Positions 1-8,672 of a stretch of 64,000 bases of DNA are shown here, in pieces (within the stretch, counting starts at the first letter, position 1; each line of letters opens with the position of its first letter). Source of the stretch: Mycobacterium paraseoulense. Lineage in GTDB: Bacteria; Actinomycetota; Actinomycetes; Mycobacteriales; Mycobacteriaceae. Location: NCBI RefSeq assembly GCF_010731655.1, contig NZ_AP022619.1:992001-1056000 (forward strand), given 5' to 3'. Under the pieces are notes generated by a model. The model searched no databases, was not told the DNA's origin, and worked only from the letters and a program-made list of their open reading frames with translations. The position numbers and the translations under genes were made by a program.

Positions 1-616
1 TCTGGCCACGGTGTCGGCGTTGCTGGCCGACGACCCGAACAAGGTTGGTCAGGCGGCCGAGGACCTCAACGCGGTCGTGGCCCACGTGAAAAGCTTCGCT
101 GCCGACAACCGCGACGCGATCGGCACTGCATCGGACAAGCTCACCTCGATCACCAATGCGTTGGTCGAAAGCCTCAACGACATCAAGCAAACACTGCACA
201 TAGGCCCGACGGTATTGCAGAACTTCAACAACATCTTCGAACCGGCCAACGGTGCGTTAACAGGCGCGCTGGCGGGCGTCAACATGGCCAACCCGATCGC
301 GTTCCTCTGCGGGGCGATCCAGGCCGCGTCCCGGTTGGGAGGCGAACAGGCGGCGAAACTGTGCGCGCAGTACATTGCGCCGATTGTTAAGAACCGCCAG
401 TACAACTTCCCCCCACTAGGGGAGAACCTCTTCGTCGGCACACAGGCCAGGCCCAACGAGGTCACCTACAGCGAGGACTGGATGCGGCCTGATTACGTTC
501 CGCCAGAACAGAATTCACCTCCGCCAGCTCCGGCTGCGCCGGCCGCTGAGACGGTGGCCTCCGACCCCGCGGCCGGGCTGCGCGGCATGATGCTGCCGCC
601 GGGAGGTGGTTCGTGA
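1..616 (+). CDS. mce3D: Mce family protein MceD (mce3D-like), 3' part only
   Basis: The reading frame is open from base 2, so the gene starts before the window. About 200 C-terminal residues are visible. They show the helical Mce tail and the MceD signature region NRQYNFPPLGENLF followed by RPNEVTYSEDWMRPDY, then a Pro/Ala-rich end. MceD is one of six MlaD-type subunits that, in known Mce systems, form a periplasmic lipid-transfer tube fed into a YrbE/Mkl ABC importer. The stop TGA at 614-616 overlaps the ATG of the next gene, so translation is probably coupled. Assignment to mce3 rather than mce1, 2 or 4 rests on the downstream genes (mceF sequence, and a 221-residue CAP protein like Rv1975). 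Confidence 0.85.
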   Translation, partial: LATVSALLADDPNKVGQAAEDLNAVVAHVKSFAADNRDAIGTASDKLTSITNALVESLNDIKQTLHIGPTVLQNFNNIFEPANGALTGALAGVNMANPIAFLCGAIQAASRLGGEQAAKLCAQYIAPIVKNRQYNFPPLGENLFVGTQARPNEVTYSEDWMRPDYVPPEQNSPPPAPAAPAAETVASDPAAGLRGMMLPPGGGS

Positions 617-1770
617 TGACCCGCCGATGGCGCCGTCCAGCGGCGAGCCTGGTGATGGCCGTCGTCGTGGTCGGGATATCCGGTTGCGGCTGGCACGGAC
701 TGAATTCGCTGCCGCTACCCGGGACGCAGGGCAACGGCCCAGACTCGTTTGCGATTCGGGCGCAGATGCCCGATGTCAACAACATCCAACCAAACTCGCG
801 GGTGCGCGTCGCCGACGTCACTGTCGGCCACGTGACCAAAATCGAGCGGCAGGGCTGGCATGCGTTGGTGACCATGCAGCTCAACGGCGACGTCGACCTG
901 CCCGCCAACGCAACGGCCAAGATCGGCACGACCAGCCTGCTGGGTTCCTACCACATCGAGCTGGGGCTGCCCAAAGACCAACCGCCGCAAGGCAAGCTGC
1001 GCGACGGCTCGCTCATTCCGCTGTCACACGGCGGGGCCTACCCGAGCACCGAACAGACGCTGGCGGCGCTGTCGCTGGTTCTCAACGGCGGCGGGCTGGG
1101 CCAGGTACAGGACATCACCGAGGCGTTGAGCATCGCGTTTCGGGACCGCGAGCACGATCTGCACAGCCTGATCCGGCAGCTGGACATATTCACCGCTCAC
1201 CTCAACGACCAATCCGGTGACATCATCTCGGCCAGCGAGAGTCTGAACCGCCTGATCGCAAAGTTCGCCGACCAGCAACCCGTCCTCGACCGCGCTTTGG
1301 CGACCATCCCCGATGCGCTCGCGGTACTCAACGACGAGCGGGACAAGCTCGTTGAGGCTGCCGGTCAGCTCAGTGGATTCAGCGCCCTGACGGTCGACTC
1401 GGTCAATAAAACCAAAGCCAACCTGATTCAGGAATTACGGCAGCTCGGACCGGTGCTGGAGTCGCTGGCCAACGCCGGTCCCGCCCTGACCCGATCGCTG
1501 TCGCTGCTGGCCACCTTTCCCTTCCCGAACGAGACATTCGAGAATTTCCAGCGCGGCGACTACGCCAACCTCACAGCGATCGTCGACCTCACGCTCAGCC
1601 GAATCGACCAGGGACTATTAACGGGCACCCGGTGGGAGTGTCATCTCACCCAGCTCGAGCTGCAGTGGGGTCGCACCATCGGCCAGTTCCCCAGCCCGTG
1701 CACCGCGGGCTACCGGGGTACTCCTGGCAATCCGCTGACCACGCCCTATCGCTGGGACCAGGGGCCCTAG
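616..1770 (+). CDS. lprM: Mce family lipoprotein MceE (LprM-like)
   Basis: A 384-residue MceE homologue. The N-terminus has arginines, a hydrophobic segment and the lipobox VGISGC, so it is exported and lipidated. A single MlaD/Mce domain follows (roughly residues 45-125, with the VRVADVTVGHV strand pattern), then the long helical region expected to build the transport tube, ending in the conserved Cys-containing tail CHLTQLELQWGRT...PC. In mce operons the fifth gene encodes the lipoprotein subunit. ATG 616 overlaps the mceD stop (TGATG); an in-frame GTG at 613 is an alternative. The next gene starts directly after the stop. Confidence 0.88.
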   Translation: MTRRWRRPAASLVMAVVVVGISGCGWHGLNSLPLPGTQGNGPDSFAIRAQMPDVNNIQPNSRVRVADVTVGHVTKIERQGWHALVTMQLNGDVDLPANATAKIGTTSLLGSYHIELGLPKDQPPQGKLRDGSLIPLSHGGAYPSTEQTLAALSLVLNGGGLGQVQDITEALSIAFRDREHDLHSLIRQLDIFTAHLNDQSGDIISASESLNRLIAKFADQQPVLDRALATIPDALAVLNDERDKLVEAAGQLSGFSALTVDSVNKTKANLIQELRQLGPVLESLANAGPALTRSLSLLATFPFPNETFENFQRGDYANLTAIVDLTLSRIDQGLLTGTRWECHLTQLELQWGRTIGQFPSPCTAGYRGTPGNPLTTPYRWDQGP

Positions 1771-3237
1771 ATGCTGCACCTCCCGCGACGGATCATTTTT
1801 CAGCTGGCCGCTTTTACCGTGATTGCACTGGCCGTGCTGGCGGTCACCTTCCTGCATTTCGTCAAGCTGCCGGCCATGCTGTTCGGGGTCGGCCGCTACA
1901 CCGTGACGGTGGAGCTGCCGCAAGCCGGCGGGCTGTATCGCACCGGCAATGTCACCTATCGCGGCTTCGAGGTGGGCCGGGTGGAATCGGTGCAGCTGAC
2001 CCATGCCGGCGTCGAAGCGGTGCTGTCACTGAAATCGGGCATCGCTATCCCGTCGGACCTCAAAGCCGAGGTGCACAGCCAGACGGCAATCGGCGAAACC
2101 TACGTCGAGTTGTTACCGCGCAACGCCACCTCGCCGCCGCTGAAGGACGGCGACGTGATTCCGCTGGCCGACACCTCGGTGCCGCCCGACATCAACACGC
2201 TGCTCGGCGCGGCCAACTCCGCTTTGGCGGCGATACCGCGCGACAACCTCAAGACGGTCGTCGACGAGTCTTATACCGCGGTGGGCGGGCTGGGGCCAGA
2301 ACTTTCGCGCCTGATCACGGGTTCGACCAGTCTGGCGATCGATGCGCGCAAGAATCTCGACCCGCTGATTGCTTTGATCGACCAATCGCCGCCGGTCCTC
2401 GATTCGCAGACCGACACGTCGGATGCGATTGCCGGGTGGGCTTCACACCTGGCCACCGTCACCACGGAATTGCGGACCCACGACGAGGCCGTCGCCGGCG
2501 CGATCGACAAGGGCGGCCCAGCGTTGGGCGAGGCGACCAAACTGATCGAGCGACTGCAACCTACTCTGCCGATCCTGCTGGCCAACCTCGTCAGCGTCGG
2601 CCAGGTCGCACTCACCTACCAAAACGACATCCAACAGCTACTGGTGGTGTTTCCTATGGCCATCGGCGCCGACCAGGCCGGCATCCTGGCCAACCTGAAT
2701 ACCAAGCAGGCATATCGCGGTCAGTATCTGAGCTTCAACCTCAACCTCAACCTGCCGCCGCCGTGCACCACGGGGTTCCTCCCGGCCCAACAGCAGCGCA
2801 TCGCCACGTTCGAGGACTATCCGGACCGCCCAGCCGGTGATCTGTATTGCAGGGTCCCGCAGGACTCGCAGCTGAATGTCCGTGGCGCCCGGAACATCCC
2901 GTGCGAAACCGTGTCCGGCAAGCGTGCACCCACCGTGAAGTTGTGTGAGAGCAAAGAACAGTATGTGCCGCTCAATGATGGCTATAACTGGAAGGGCGAC
3001 CCCAACGCAACGTTATCCGGTCAGGACATCCCGCAGCTGCCGCCCGAGTCGGCACCGCCGGCCACCGGCCCGGCTGGACCTGGCCCGGCACCGCCACCCG
3101 TCGCAGCCGCCCCGTACGACCCGACCACCGGCACCTATACCGGACCGGACGGCCATCAATACACGCGATCGGACCTGGCTCAAACCGCGCCTAAAAACAA
3201 GACATGGCAGACGCTGTTGCTGCCACCCGGGAGCTGA
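1771..3237 (+). CDS. mce3F: Mce family protein MceF (mce3F-like)
   Basis: A 488-residue MceF homologue. One N-terminal membrane anchor (about residues 8-30) precedes an Mce/MlaD domain containing GGLYRTGNVTYRGFEVGRV. A long helical domain follows, then a C-terminal region with paired cysteines and a Pro-rich tail (about 430-460) ending near the conserved TWQTLLLPP. The N-terminal segment LPAMLFGVGRYTVTVELPQ resembles what I recall of M. tuberculosis Mce3F more than Mce1F or Mce4F. ATG starts immediately after the mceE TAG. It is the last mce subunit gene of the operon; Mce-associated genes follow. Confidence 0.88.
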   Translation: MLHLPRRIIFQLAAFTVIALAVLAVTFLHFVKLPAMLFGVGRYTVTVELPQAGGLYRTGNVTYRGFEVGRVESVQLTHAGVEAVLSLKSGIAIPSDLKAEVHSQTAIGETYVELLPRNATSPPLKDGDVIPLADTSVPPDINTLLGAANSALAAIPRDNLKTVVDESYTAVGGLGPELSRLITGSTSLAIDARKNLDPLIALIDQSPPVLDSQTDTSDAIAGWASHLATVTTELRTHDEAVAGAIDKGGPALGEATKLIERLQPTLPILLANLVSVGQVALTYQNDIQQLLVVFPMAIGADQAGILANLNTKQAYRGQYLSFNLNLNLPPPCTTGFLPAQQQRIATFEDYPDRPAGDLYCRVPQDSQLNVRGARNIPCETVSGKRAPTVKLCESKEQYVPLNDGYNWKGDPNATLSGQDIPQLPPESAPPATGPAGPGPAPPPVAAAPYDPTTGTYTGPDGHQYTRSDLAQTAPKNKTWQTLLLPPGS

Positions 3238-3281
3238 CAACGATGACGAATCTCACCAAGACGATGTCGATGGAGGACGGT

Positions 3282-3893
3282 ATGTCGGTCACAACTGAGT
3301 CTGAACCGGCGGCGGAGGTCGACCTGCCCGATGCCGACCTCGAGGACGATGTCTCCGGAATCGCGGCGGCCGAACCGGATAGCGCGCCGAAAACTCGGAT
3401 GAAAAAACGCAAACCGGCGGTGTGCCCGGCAACGTTGTTCGGCCTGGTCGTCACCCTAGCGTTGACGATAGTATTGTGCTGGTTAGGATTTCGTGCTTAC
3501 CAGTCACAGCAGGCGCAGAACCAGCGGAGTCAATTGCTCCACGTGGCCAGGCAGGGCGCCCTGAACCTGACCACCATCGACTGGCGGCATGCCGATGCTG
3601 ATGTGCGTCGCATCCTGGACAGCGCAACAGGCGAGTTCTACAACGACTTCTCCAAGCGGTCACAACCGTTCATTGAAGTGCTTCAGCAAGCAAAGGCCAC
3701 CACAGTCGGCACCGTCACCGAGGCGGGCTTGGAATCGCAGACCGCCGACACCGCCCAGGCGCTGGTAGCTGTGTCGGTGCAAACCACGAATGCCGGCGAG
3801 GCCGACCCGGTTCCGCGGGTGTGGCGGATGCGAATCACGGTCCAGAAGGTCGGCGACCAGGTCAAGATCTCCAACGTCGGATTCGTGCAGTGA
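3282..3893 (+). CDS. Mce-associated membrane protein (Rv1972-like)
   Basis: A 203-residue protein with an acidic N-terminus, a short basic run (KTRMKKRKP), one transmembrane helix (about residues 50-72) and an extracytoplasmic alpha+beta domain of the Mce-associated (Mas) type ending in KVGDQVKISNVGFVQ. Such proteins sit behind mceF in mycobacterial mce operons and are thought to support assembly or stability of the Mce importer. ATG 3282 is preferred because GGAGG lies 6 nt upstream; ATG 3243 is an alternative that adds 13 residues. The stop overlaps the GTG start of the next gene. Confidence 0.8.
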   Translation: MSVTTESEPAAEVDLPDADLEDDVSGIAAAEPDSAPKTRMKKRKPAVCPATLFGLVVTLALTIVLCWLGFRAYQSQQAQNQRSQLLHVARQGALNLTTIDWRHADADVRRILDSATGEFYNDFSKRSQPFIEVLQQAKATTVGTVTEAGLESQTADTAQALVAVSVQTTNAGEADPVPRVWRMRITVQKVGDQVKISNVGFVQ

Positions 3894-4549
3894 GTGCGGC
3901 CGCGTCGCCACGGAGGGGCGAGTACGATGAAACGAGCGAGGAACTGGAAATGGCCTTGGAGGCAACGCAATCCGGCGGAGCCGAGCGAATCGAAGATCAG
4001 ATCGCAGCGGCCGCCGAGGTCGACACGCCAGAACCGCGTGGGAGCTCTACCAGACCCTGGCGTGGCGTTGGCTGGTCACGGGTGATCGCTTACGGATTGC
4101 TGCCCGCACTGGCGTTGTCGCTGGCATCTGCTGCAGCCTTTGTGAAGTGGTGGGACGCCTCCATCCGCGGCGCCACGGTCGCCCGTACGGAATCCGTGCA
4201 GGCTGCCACAGACGGCACCGTCGCACTGCTGTCGTACCGGCCCGACACCGTGCAGAAGGATCTTGAGACCGCGCGAGGGCGATTGACCGGCACGTTCCTG
4301 AACGCCTACACAAAACTGACCCACGACGTTGTGATCCCCGGCGCACAGCAAAAGCAGATCTCGGCCGTAGCCACCGTCCCGGGCGCAGCGTCGGTATCGG
4401 CAGCCACCGACCACGCCGTCGTCCTGCTGTTCGTGAATCAGACCATCATCGTTGGCCACGACGCACCGACCAACACGTCATCAAGCGTTCGGGTCACCCT
4501 CGAGAGGGTCGATGGGCGCTGGCTGATATCCCAATTCGATCCGGTCTGA
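3890..4549 (+). CDS. Mce-associated membrane protein (Rv1973-like)
   Basis: A 219-residue protein with the same layout as its neighbour: charged cytoplasmic N-terminus, one hydrophobic helix (about residues 63-85), then a Mas domain ending in RVDGRWLISQFDPV. The GTG start overlaps the previous TGA (GTGA), the usual coupling within an mce operon. The tandem pair of Mas genes matches the mce3 arrangement (Rv1972-Rv1973). Function is inferred only from family and position. Confidence 0.78.
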   Translation: MSAAASPRRGEYDETSEELEMALEATQSGGAERIEDQIAAAAEVDTPEPRGSSTRPWRGVGWSRVIAYGLLPALALSLASAAAFVKWWDASIRGATVARTESVQAATDGTVALLSYRPDTVQKDLETARGRLTGTFLNAYTKLTHDVVIPGAQQKQISAVATVPGAASVSAATDHAVVLLFVNQTIIVGHDAPTNTSSSVRVTLERVDGRWLISQFDPV

Positions 4550-4559
4550 GTTGTCCGCA

Positions 4560-4916
4560 ATGGAACGGTGGCGACCGCGCGCACTCGAAAAACCAGTCGC
4601 AGCTGCGGTTTTGGCGGGTGTTCTGTTGCTCGCGCCATCGGTGACGCCACACGCACGCGCTGACGAGGTGGCCTACCTAGTGAACGTGACGATGCGTCCG
4701 GGCTACCACTTTGCCAATGCTGACGCCGCCCTGGGCTACGGACATGGCGTCTGCGACAAGGTGTCTCAGGGCCGCACCTACGCGCAGGTCGTGAGCGAGG
4801 TGAAAACGGACTTCAACACGGGCGATGAATATCAAGCCTCATACCTGATAAGCCAGGCGGTCAACGAATTATGTCCTGCGCTGATCTGGCAGTTGCGAAA
4901 CTCCGCGGCCCACTAA
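4560..4916 (+). CDS. DUF732-like secreted protein (Rv1974-like)
   Basis: A 118-residue protein with a hydrophobic signal segment ending near HARA-DE, so exported. The mature part carries the DUF732 pattern: Tyr-x-x-Ala, Gly-His-Gly-Val-Cys, then a C-terminal Cys in AVNELCPAL, giving a likely disulfide pair. It follows the second Mas gene by a few bases and precedes a CAP-domain gene by 10 nt, so it is part of the mce operon. TTG 4551 is an alternative start adding three residues. Role unknown. Confidence 0.72.
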   Translation: MERWRPRALEKPVAAAVLAGVLLLAPSVTPHARADEVAYLVNVTMRPGYHFANADAALGYGHGVCDKVSQGRTYAQVVSEVKTDFNTGDEYQASYLISQAVNELCPALIWQLRNSAAH

Positions 4917-4926
4917 GGAGATCGAC

Positions 4927-5592
4927 ATGAAACACCATACGCTGACCCTGCCCGCATTGTTCGCCGTGGCATCCGCTGCCGTAGCGGGTACGCAGGCCGC
5001 GTACGCCGACAACAAGCGGCTCAACGACAGTGTGGTCGGAAACGTCTTCACCGTTCAGCACCAAGCGGGCTGCACCAACGACGTCAAGATCAACCCGCAG
5101 CTACAACTGGCCGCCCAGCAGCACGCCGTCGACCTATTGAACAACCGAACCCTCAACGGGGACATCGGATCTGATGGTTCTATGCCGCAAGACCGCGCGA
5201 ATGCGGCGGGCTACCGTGGCGCTGTGGCCGAAACTGTGGCGACCAATCCTGCGGTGGCGATCAGCGGCATCGAGTTGATCAACCAGTGGTACTACAACCC
5301 CGCGTATTTCGCGATCATGTCCAATTGCGCGAACAGCCAGATCGGGGTTTGGTCCGAGAACACCCCGGATCGCACCGTCGTGGTGGCCGTTTATGGACAG
5401 CCCTCGAGACCGACGCCAGCCAGACCTATGGGTCCGGAATCAGGACTTCCGTCTCCGGTTGTGTTGCAAGAGAATGTGCCACTGGATCCAAGCCCCGACT
5501 ACGACGCCAGCGATGAGGTCGAATTCGGCATCAACTGGCTACCGTGGATCCTGCGGGGCGTATACCCCCCGCCCGCCATGCCGCCACAATAG
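4927..5592 (+). CDS. Secreted CAP-domain protein (Rv1975-like)
   Basis: A 221-residue exported protein: signal peptide of about 28 residues cut after AAYA, then a CAP (SCP/PR1-like) fold with the helix LAAQQHAVDLLNNR, the segment DRANAAGYRG and a late strand RTVVVAVYGQP. The tail is Pro-rich. Typical CAP active-site residues are only partly kept, so enzymatic activity is doubtful. A clear AAGGAGA ribosome site sits 7 nt before ATG. Its length equals what I recall for M. tuberculosis Rv1975, the last gene of the mce3 locus; this is the main reason to call the operon mce3. Confidence 0.75.
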   Translation: MKHHTLTLPALFAVASAAVAGTQAAYADNKRLNDSVVGNVFTVQHQAGCTNDVKINPQLQLAAQQHAVDLLNNRTLNGDIGSDGSMPQDRANAAGYRGAVAETVATNPAVAISGIELINQWYYNPAYFAIMSNCANSQIGVWSENTPDRTVVVAVYGQPSRPTPARPMGPESGLPSPVVLQENVPLDPSPDYDASDEVEFGINWLPWILRGVYPPPAMPPQ

Positions 5593-5666
5593 GTATGTCG
5601 TCGTCGATGCGGCGGCAAACCGATGCCTGGCACGGTAGCGTGACCGGCACCCGAGGAGGCACGCAT

Positions 5667-6007
5667 GTGACAGGCATCATCCGGGCGCAGCGCTGTGCGA
5701 CCCGGCTGACCGCCATTCGCGTCGCGGCGGGTGTATTCGTCGGGTTGCTAGCGCTGCAGTGAATCGGCTGCAGTCCCTCAACGACCATCAAACCCGGCGG
5801 GGCGGCGCAATCGGTCGTCGACGTCGTGTCCGGGAAGACCGGCTTTCATCCGATGCGCGCTGTCCATCCGGGGTGGAAGCCAAAGTCGGAGGGCAGTTCG
5901 ACTGTCCCTTCACCGGGCCGGAGGGCAAGCATTACACCGCCAACATGCGCATCACCAAAGTCGAGGGCGAACAGGTCGTCTTCGACGTCAAGAGCCGCCC
6001 CAGGTAG
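5667..6007 (+). pseudogene. Broken DUF4333 lipoprotein gene
   Basis: AGGAGG at 5654-5659 precedes GTG 5667. The frame encodes a signal peptide (TAIRVAAGVFVGLLALQ), then an in-frame TGA at 5760-5762 just before IGCSPSTTIKPGG, where the lipidated Cys would lie. The same frame continues through VVDVVSGKTGFHP. The rest of the DUF4333 domain (ARCPSGVEAKVGGQFDCPF to the TAG at 6005-6007) is in another frame, so one base is missing near 5850. Two independent lesions mean no full product, unless they are assembly errors. The last 20 bases overlap the convergent gene at 5988. Confidence 0.7.
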
Positions 6008-6953
6008 GCCCGGGCGGCCCCAGGCGATCCGCCGCGCCCGCCAGCACCTCGCGGCACCCCGCCCACATCCGCGTGATGATGTCGGCGGCGGGCGCGATGT
6101 CTTCGATCCGCCCGGCCACCTGCCCGGTGTTGGCGACGCTGGCGTCCATGTCACCCTCGAAATACAGCCGCTGCACCCGTTGCAGCGCGGCGGTGCCGCC
6201 GCCGAAAGACGTTTCCTCGTCCAGCCTTTCGGCGGCGGCCGTCCGGATGACGCGCATCATGCGGTGGCCGTCGAGGGGGAGTAGGACGGTGGACGTTTCG
6301 TCGGCCGCGATGACCGCCCGCTTGAGGTTGTCGTGCACCGGGGATTCCGCCGATGCCAGCAGCCGCGTGCCCATCTGCACGCCTTCGGCGCCGAGAACGA
6401 AAGCGGCCGCCATCGACCGCGCGTCGCAGATCCCTCCGGCGGCCACGATCGGAACGTCGATTTGCGCCGCCACCAGCGGTAGCACCACCATGGTCGACGC
6501 GCCGAACCGATTCTTGAAGCCGCCGCCCTCGACGCCTTCCACGATGAGTCCGTCCACCCCGGCGTCGACGGCCTTGCGGGCCGCGGCGAGGGTCCCCACC
6601 ACATGAAACACGGTGATGCCGGCGTCGTGGAGCCGGTGGGTGAACAACGCGGGATCGCCGGCCGAGGTGGTGACGAAGCGGATGTCGTTGGCTGCCAGCA
6701 GATCCACGGTGGCCGGGTCGCGGTTCATGATCAGCGCGATGTTCGCGCCCACCGGACGGTCGGTGAGGTCACGCACGCGTCGCAGATCGGCCCGGCCCTG
6801 CTCGGACGTGGTCTCGATGATGCCCAGCCCGCCCGCGTTGGACACGGCCGCGGCCAGCTGGGCACCGGCGATGTAGGTCATGGGCGCCTGAATGATCGGG
6901 ACGTCGATCCCGGCGAGTCCGCAGACGCGGTTCGGTGTGGGGCGCGCGGTCAT
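5988..6953 (-). CDS. Nitronate monooxygenase-like FMN enzyme
   Basis: A 321-residue TIM-barrel flavoprotein of the 2-nitropropane dioxygenase family. Visible features are the N-terminal PIIQAPM, the FMN-binding PIVAAGGICDAR and the phosphate-binding GAEGVQMGTRLL. Family members oxidise nitronates using FMN. The usual catalytic motif ending in His (EAGGH) is here EGGGF, so the standard base is absent and the true substrate may differ. ATG overlaps the stop of the upstream NYN gene by four bases, so the pair is probably co-translated. Confidence 0.82.
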   Translation of the reverse strand: MTARPTPNRVCGLAGIDVPIIQAPMTYIAGAQLAAAVSNAGGLGIIETTSEQGRADLRRVRDLTDRPVGANIALIMNRDPATVDLLAANDIRFVTTSAGDPALFTHRLHDAGITVFHVVGTLAAARKAVDAGVDGLIVEGVEGGGFKNRFGASTMVVLPLVAAQIDVPIVAAGGICDARSMAAAFVLGAEGVQMGTRLLASAESPVHDNLKRAVIAADETSTVLLPLDGHRMMRVIRTAAAERLDEETSFGGGTAALQRVQRLYFEGDMDASVANTGQVAGRIEDIAPAADIITRMWAGCREVLAGAADRLGPPGPTWGGS

Positions 6954-7330
6954 GCGTCCTGCGGATCGATGAGGTCGCGAAATCCGGCGGCGGGGTGGAC
7001 CGAGGCGCCCAGACGCACCACGCGGTCACTGAGCCCTTTGTCCGACGTCACCACCCGGATCTCGTGCGGTCGGGGGTCGGCTTCGACGCGCCGGACGATC
7101 TCGTCGTCGGCCGAGTTTGCGGCCGCCCTGGGCGCATAACCGATCTCGATGACCGAGGCGGCAATGGCGGTCGACGGCGGCCGCTCAAAGACGACCGTCA
7201 CGGGGTCTCCATGCCCGGCGGCCCATCGGTCGAGGCGGTCGGCCAACGCGACCATGGCGCGGCCGCGGTCCTTCCACCAACCGTCCGGGCGGCTGCCGAT
7301 CACGTTCATGCCGTCCACGATCCACCGCAC
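6950..7330 (-). CDS. NYN domain (PIN-like, YacP-type) protein
   Basis: A 126-residue protein beginning at GTG 7330 with WIVDGMNVIGSRPDGWW. The Asp in IVDGMN, the acidic pair SADDEI and the Asp in VVTSDKGLSDRV match the NYN/PIN nuclease active site, so it is probably a small RNase acting on structured RNA. An upstream in-frame start at 7411 is possible, but the domain begins at 7330. The TGA overlaps the ATG of the flavin enzyme. The reason for pairing with that enzyme is not evident. Confidence 0.72.
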   Translation of the reverse strand: MRWIVDGMNVIGSRPDGWWKDRGRAMVALADRLDRWAAGHGDPVTVVFERPPSTAIAASVIEIGYAPRAAANSADDEIVRRVEADPRPHEIRVVTSDKGLSDRVVRLGASVHPAAGFRDLIDPQDA

Positions 7331-7479
7331 AACCCCTACCGTAGGGCGAGGATTTCGCCGGGACGCGAACGGGCCCGGCATTGCACGGCGCGCGATTTCA
7401 TCCTGTTCCACGTTAAGCGGTTGGTACGGTCACCGATATCAGTTTCCCGCTGATGCCGTCGCAACGATGGGACAGGTGA

Positions 7480-8664
7480 ATGACGTCGATTGCCGACACC
7501 GATGACCGGGTGGTCTCGCTGGCCCGCGGAATGCGCGAACTGGTGCAGGCCGAGGCCGCCGAATCCGAGCGGATGCGCACCCTCACTCCCGCGATCGTCG
7601 AGGAGATGTGGGCGACCGGGCTGATGTCCGCCTTCAACCCGGTCGCGGCCGGCGGCATGGAACCGTCGTTCGCTCAAATGATCGAGACCTGGATCGAAAT
7701 GGCATGGCAAGACGGCTCTTTCGGTTGGATCGGGATCGCCAACCTGCCGTCCTCGTTCGCCGCGGCCGCGTATCTACCCGACGAGGGCTTCGCCGAGGTG
7801 TTCACTGCGCACGACAACCGCGTCACGATGGGCGGCCAATTCTTCCCCAACGGTCAGGGATCCGCCGTCGATGGCGGCTACCTGGTGAGCGGGTCCTGGA
7901 ACTTCGGCTCGGGCACCGGGCACTCGCAGTACGTCGCGGCCGGGTTCCTGCCCATGGACAACGGCGAGATGCGCTGGATCAGTGAGGGCTTCCCCGAGAT
8001 GCTGGTCGCGGTGATTCCCCGCGACCAGATCAGCTTCAACGACGGCTGGTTTGTGCAGGGGCTCAAGGGAACCGGGTCCTACGACTACAGCGCCCAGGAG
8101 GTGTTCGTGCCGGCGAGCCGCACCTTCGAGCTGTTCGCGCGCCAGCCGCATCGCGGGATGTCGCCGGCCACCCGGATGGGGCTGATGCCGGTCACCGCCG
8201 CCGGCCACGCGTCGTGGGCACTCGGCGTCGCCAAAAGCATGCTCGACGACGTCCAGGAGCTTGCGGCGACGAAGTTCCGGATGAGTGACATGGCGTCGCT
8301 GGCCAGCCGCCCCACCTTCCAGAAGGGCCTGGCGCACCACCGCGCGGCCTGGCGAGCCGCCCGTCTGCTGGTGATCGACGCGTTCACCACCGCCGAGGCC
8401 GCGGTCGCGTCGGGGGAGGAGCTGACACCTGCCCTGCGCGCGGACATGCGGGTGGCGGCCGTCTACGCGACCGATACGGCCCGAGGCTGCGCGGAGTGGG
8501 CACACCTGGTCGCCGGCACCAGCTCGATCCGGGAGGGCAGCCGCCTAGAGCGCGCTTTCCGCGACATCTACACCGGGACGCAGCACGCCTTCATCAGTGA
8601 GAAGGTCGCCATCGACGTCGCGCAGATCTGGCTCGGCATCATCGATGACCAGCCGGGGCTGTGA
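7480..8664 (+). CDS. Flavin-dependent hydroxylase, acyl-CoA dehydrogenase fold (HsaA-like)
   Basis: A 394-residue protein with the acyl-CoA dehydrogenase-type layout: N-terminal helical domain to about 110, central beta domain (VSGSWNFGSGTGHSQYV, FVQGLKGTGSYDYSAQEVFVP), and a C-terminal helical domain (about 235-385). The WNFGSG and GTGSYD segments are typical of two-component flavin hydroxylases such as HsaA rather than true acyl-CoA dehydrogenases, which usually have an active-site Glu. It probably needs a separate flavin reductase, none of which is adjacent. Start ATG 7480 has GGGACAGG upstream. Substrate unknown. Confidence 0.75.
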   Translation: MTSIADTDDRVVSLARGMRELVQAEAAESERMRTLTPAIVEEMWATGLMSAFNPVAAGGMEPSFAQMIETWIEMAWQDGSFGWIGIANLPSSFAAAAYLPDEGFAEVFTAHDNRVTMGGQFFPNGQGSAVDGGYLVSGSWNFGSGTGHSQYVAAGFLPMDNGEMRWISEGFPEMLVAVIPRDQISFNDGWFVQGLKGTGSYDYSAQEVFVPASRTFELFARQPHRGMSPATRMGLMPVTAAGHASWALGVAKSMLDDVQELAATKFRMSDMASLASRPTFQKGLAHHRAAWRAARLLVIDAFTTAEAAVASGEELTPALRADMRVAAVYATDTARGCAEWAHLVAGTSSIREGSRLERAFRDIYTGTQHAFISEKVAIDVAQIWLGIIDDQPGL

Positions 8665-8672
8665 CTCGCTGA

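Noticed and set aside
2733-2758. Tandem repeat CTCAACCT in mceF
   Set aside because: It only encodes Asn-Leu-Asn-Leu in a conserved part of MceF, so it is not a separate repeat element.
1632-2840. 402-codon plus-strand ORF across the mceE-mceF junction
   Set aside because: Out-of-frame shadow of two certain mce genes.
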